Assembly (NCBI GenBank): GCA_036382695.1
Contig: DASVHF010000028.1
Location: 1-5,105 of the forward strand
Direction: 5' to 3'
Origin: DASVHF01 sp036382695
GTDB lineage: Bacteria > Patescibacteriota > Microgenomatia > Woykebacterales > RBG-16-39-9b
Length of the DNA stretch: 5,105 nt
Positions 4,886-5,105 of the stretch are shown one piece after another. Numbering within the stretch: the first letter of the stretch is position 1; every line of letters begins with the position of its first letter. A program made the position numbers and the translations under genes. The notes below the pieces were generated by a model, which saw only the letters and a program-made list of their open reading frames with translations, made no database searches and had not been told where the DNA came from.

Positions 4886-5105
4886 ATGAAAATTATTGGT
4901 ATTAACGCCAGTCCAAGGAAAAATGCAAACACCCAGACATTAGTAGAATCCGCTCTGAATGGGTCAGCGGAAAAAGGTGCGGATACCCGTCTTGTTAATT
5001 TAAGAGAGTTAAATATTAATGGATGCACAGGATGTGGAAGATGCAAAAAGGATATCGGCAAATGTGTGCAGAAAGACGATCTGACAACATTACTTCAGGA
5101 TATGA
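4886..5105 (+). CDS. Iron-sulfur flavoprotein / NADPH-dependent FMN reductase family, N-terminal part
   Basis: Seventy-three codons are present before the window ends. MKIIGINASPRKNANTQTLV has the first beta-strand and the SPRxNxNT phosphate-binding loop (residues 9-16) that holds FMN in this flavodoxin-like family. Residues 47-60 carry C47-x2-C50-x2-C53-x6-C60, the compact cysteine motif of the Isf iron-sulfur flavoproteins, which bind a 4Fe-4S cluster next to FMN and pass electrons one at a time between ferredoxin-type donors and acceptors, often in anaerobes and linked to oxidative stress. Simple FMN reductases of this family usually lack all four cysteines. AAAGGTGG (4874-4881) lies four bases ahead of the ATG. 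The rest, including the NAD(P)H and dimer regions, is outside. Which acceptor it reduces cannot be told. Confidence 0.85.
   Translation, partial: MKIIGINASPRKNANTQTLVESALNGSAEKGADTRLVNLRELNINGCTGCGRCKKDIGKCVQKDDLTTLLQDM

Overview
The window looks like an accessory or intergenic-rich stretch of a Gram-negative bacterial chromosome. Its style suggests an anaerobic Desulfobacterota (delta-proteobacterial) genome: an Isf-type iron-sulfur flavoprotein, a stand-alone CBS protein, exported orphan proteins, and dispersed repeats headed by GGGACGTCCC palindromes. This taxonomic reading is inference; no marker gene is present.

Layout: (1) 1-282, minus strand, the N-terminal part of a CBS-domain protein that leaves the window, with its own promoter at 325-357. 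(2) 956-1741, plus strand, an exported YcaC-like isochorismatase-family hydrolase with an intact Asp-Lys-Cys triad. (3) 2333-3163, plus strand, an exported beta-sandwich-like protein of unknown function. (4) 4007-4582, plus strand, an exported small protein with two CX6CX3C blocks followed by an OB-fold-like region. (5) 4886-5105, plus strand, the start of an iron-sulfur flavoprotein / NADPH-dependent FMN reductase with a CX2CX2CX6C cluster motif and a palindrome just ahead of its ribosome-binding site.

Two kinds of non-coding DNA dominate the gaps. First, an ~83-bp repeat (A 421-503, B 1947-2029, C 3617-3698, D 4592-4674) occurs four times, always in the same orientation, once in each gap around the three exported-protein genes. 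It combines a GACGTCCC-type palindromic head with a bulged GCGGTTTG/CAAACTCCCGC hairpin and resembles a REP/BIME-type or other small non-autonomous element. Extra head and tail fragments beside A, B and C point to tandem copies and deletions. Second, a 194-bp miniature inverted-repeat element (3284-3477) has perfect 23-bp terminal inverted repeats and an exact 12-bp target duplication. It sits in the loop of what was an intrinsic terminator downstream of the 2333-3163 gene, and it carries a terminator-like hairpin of its own.

The genes do not form an operon. Each has its own Shine-Dalgarno sequence and a long upstream gap, some with promoter-like boxes or inverted repeats. No pathway links them beyond three consecutive products being predicted to be exported. 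The main novelty is the repeat architecture and the MITE-in-terminator insertion; I see no complete defence system, CRISPR array or integron.
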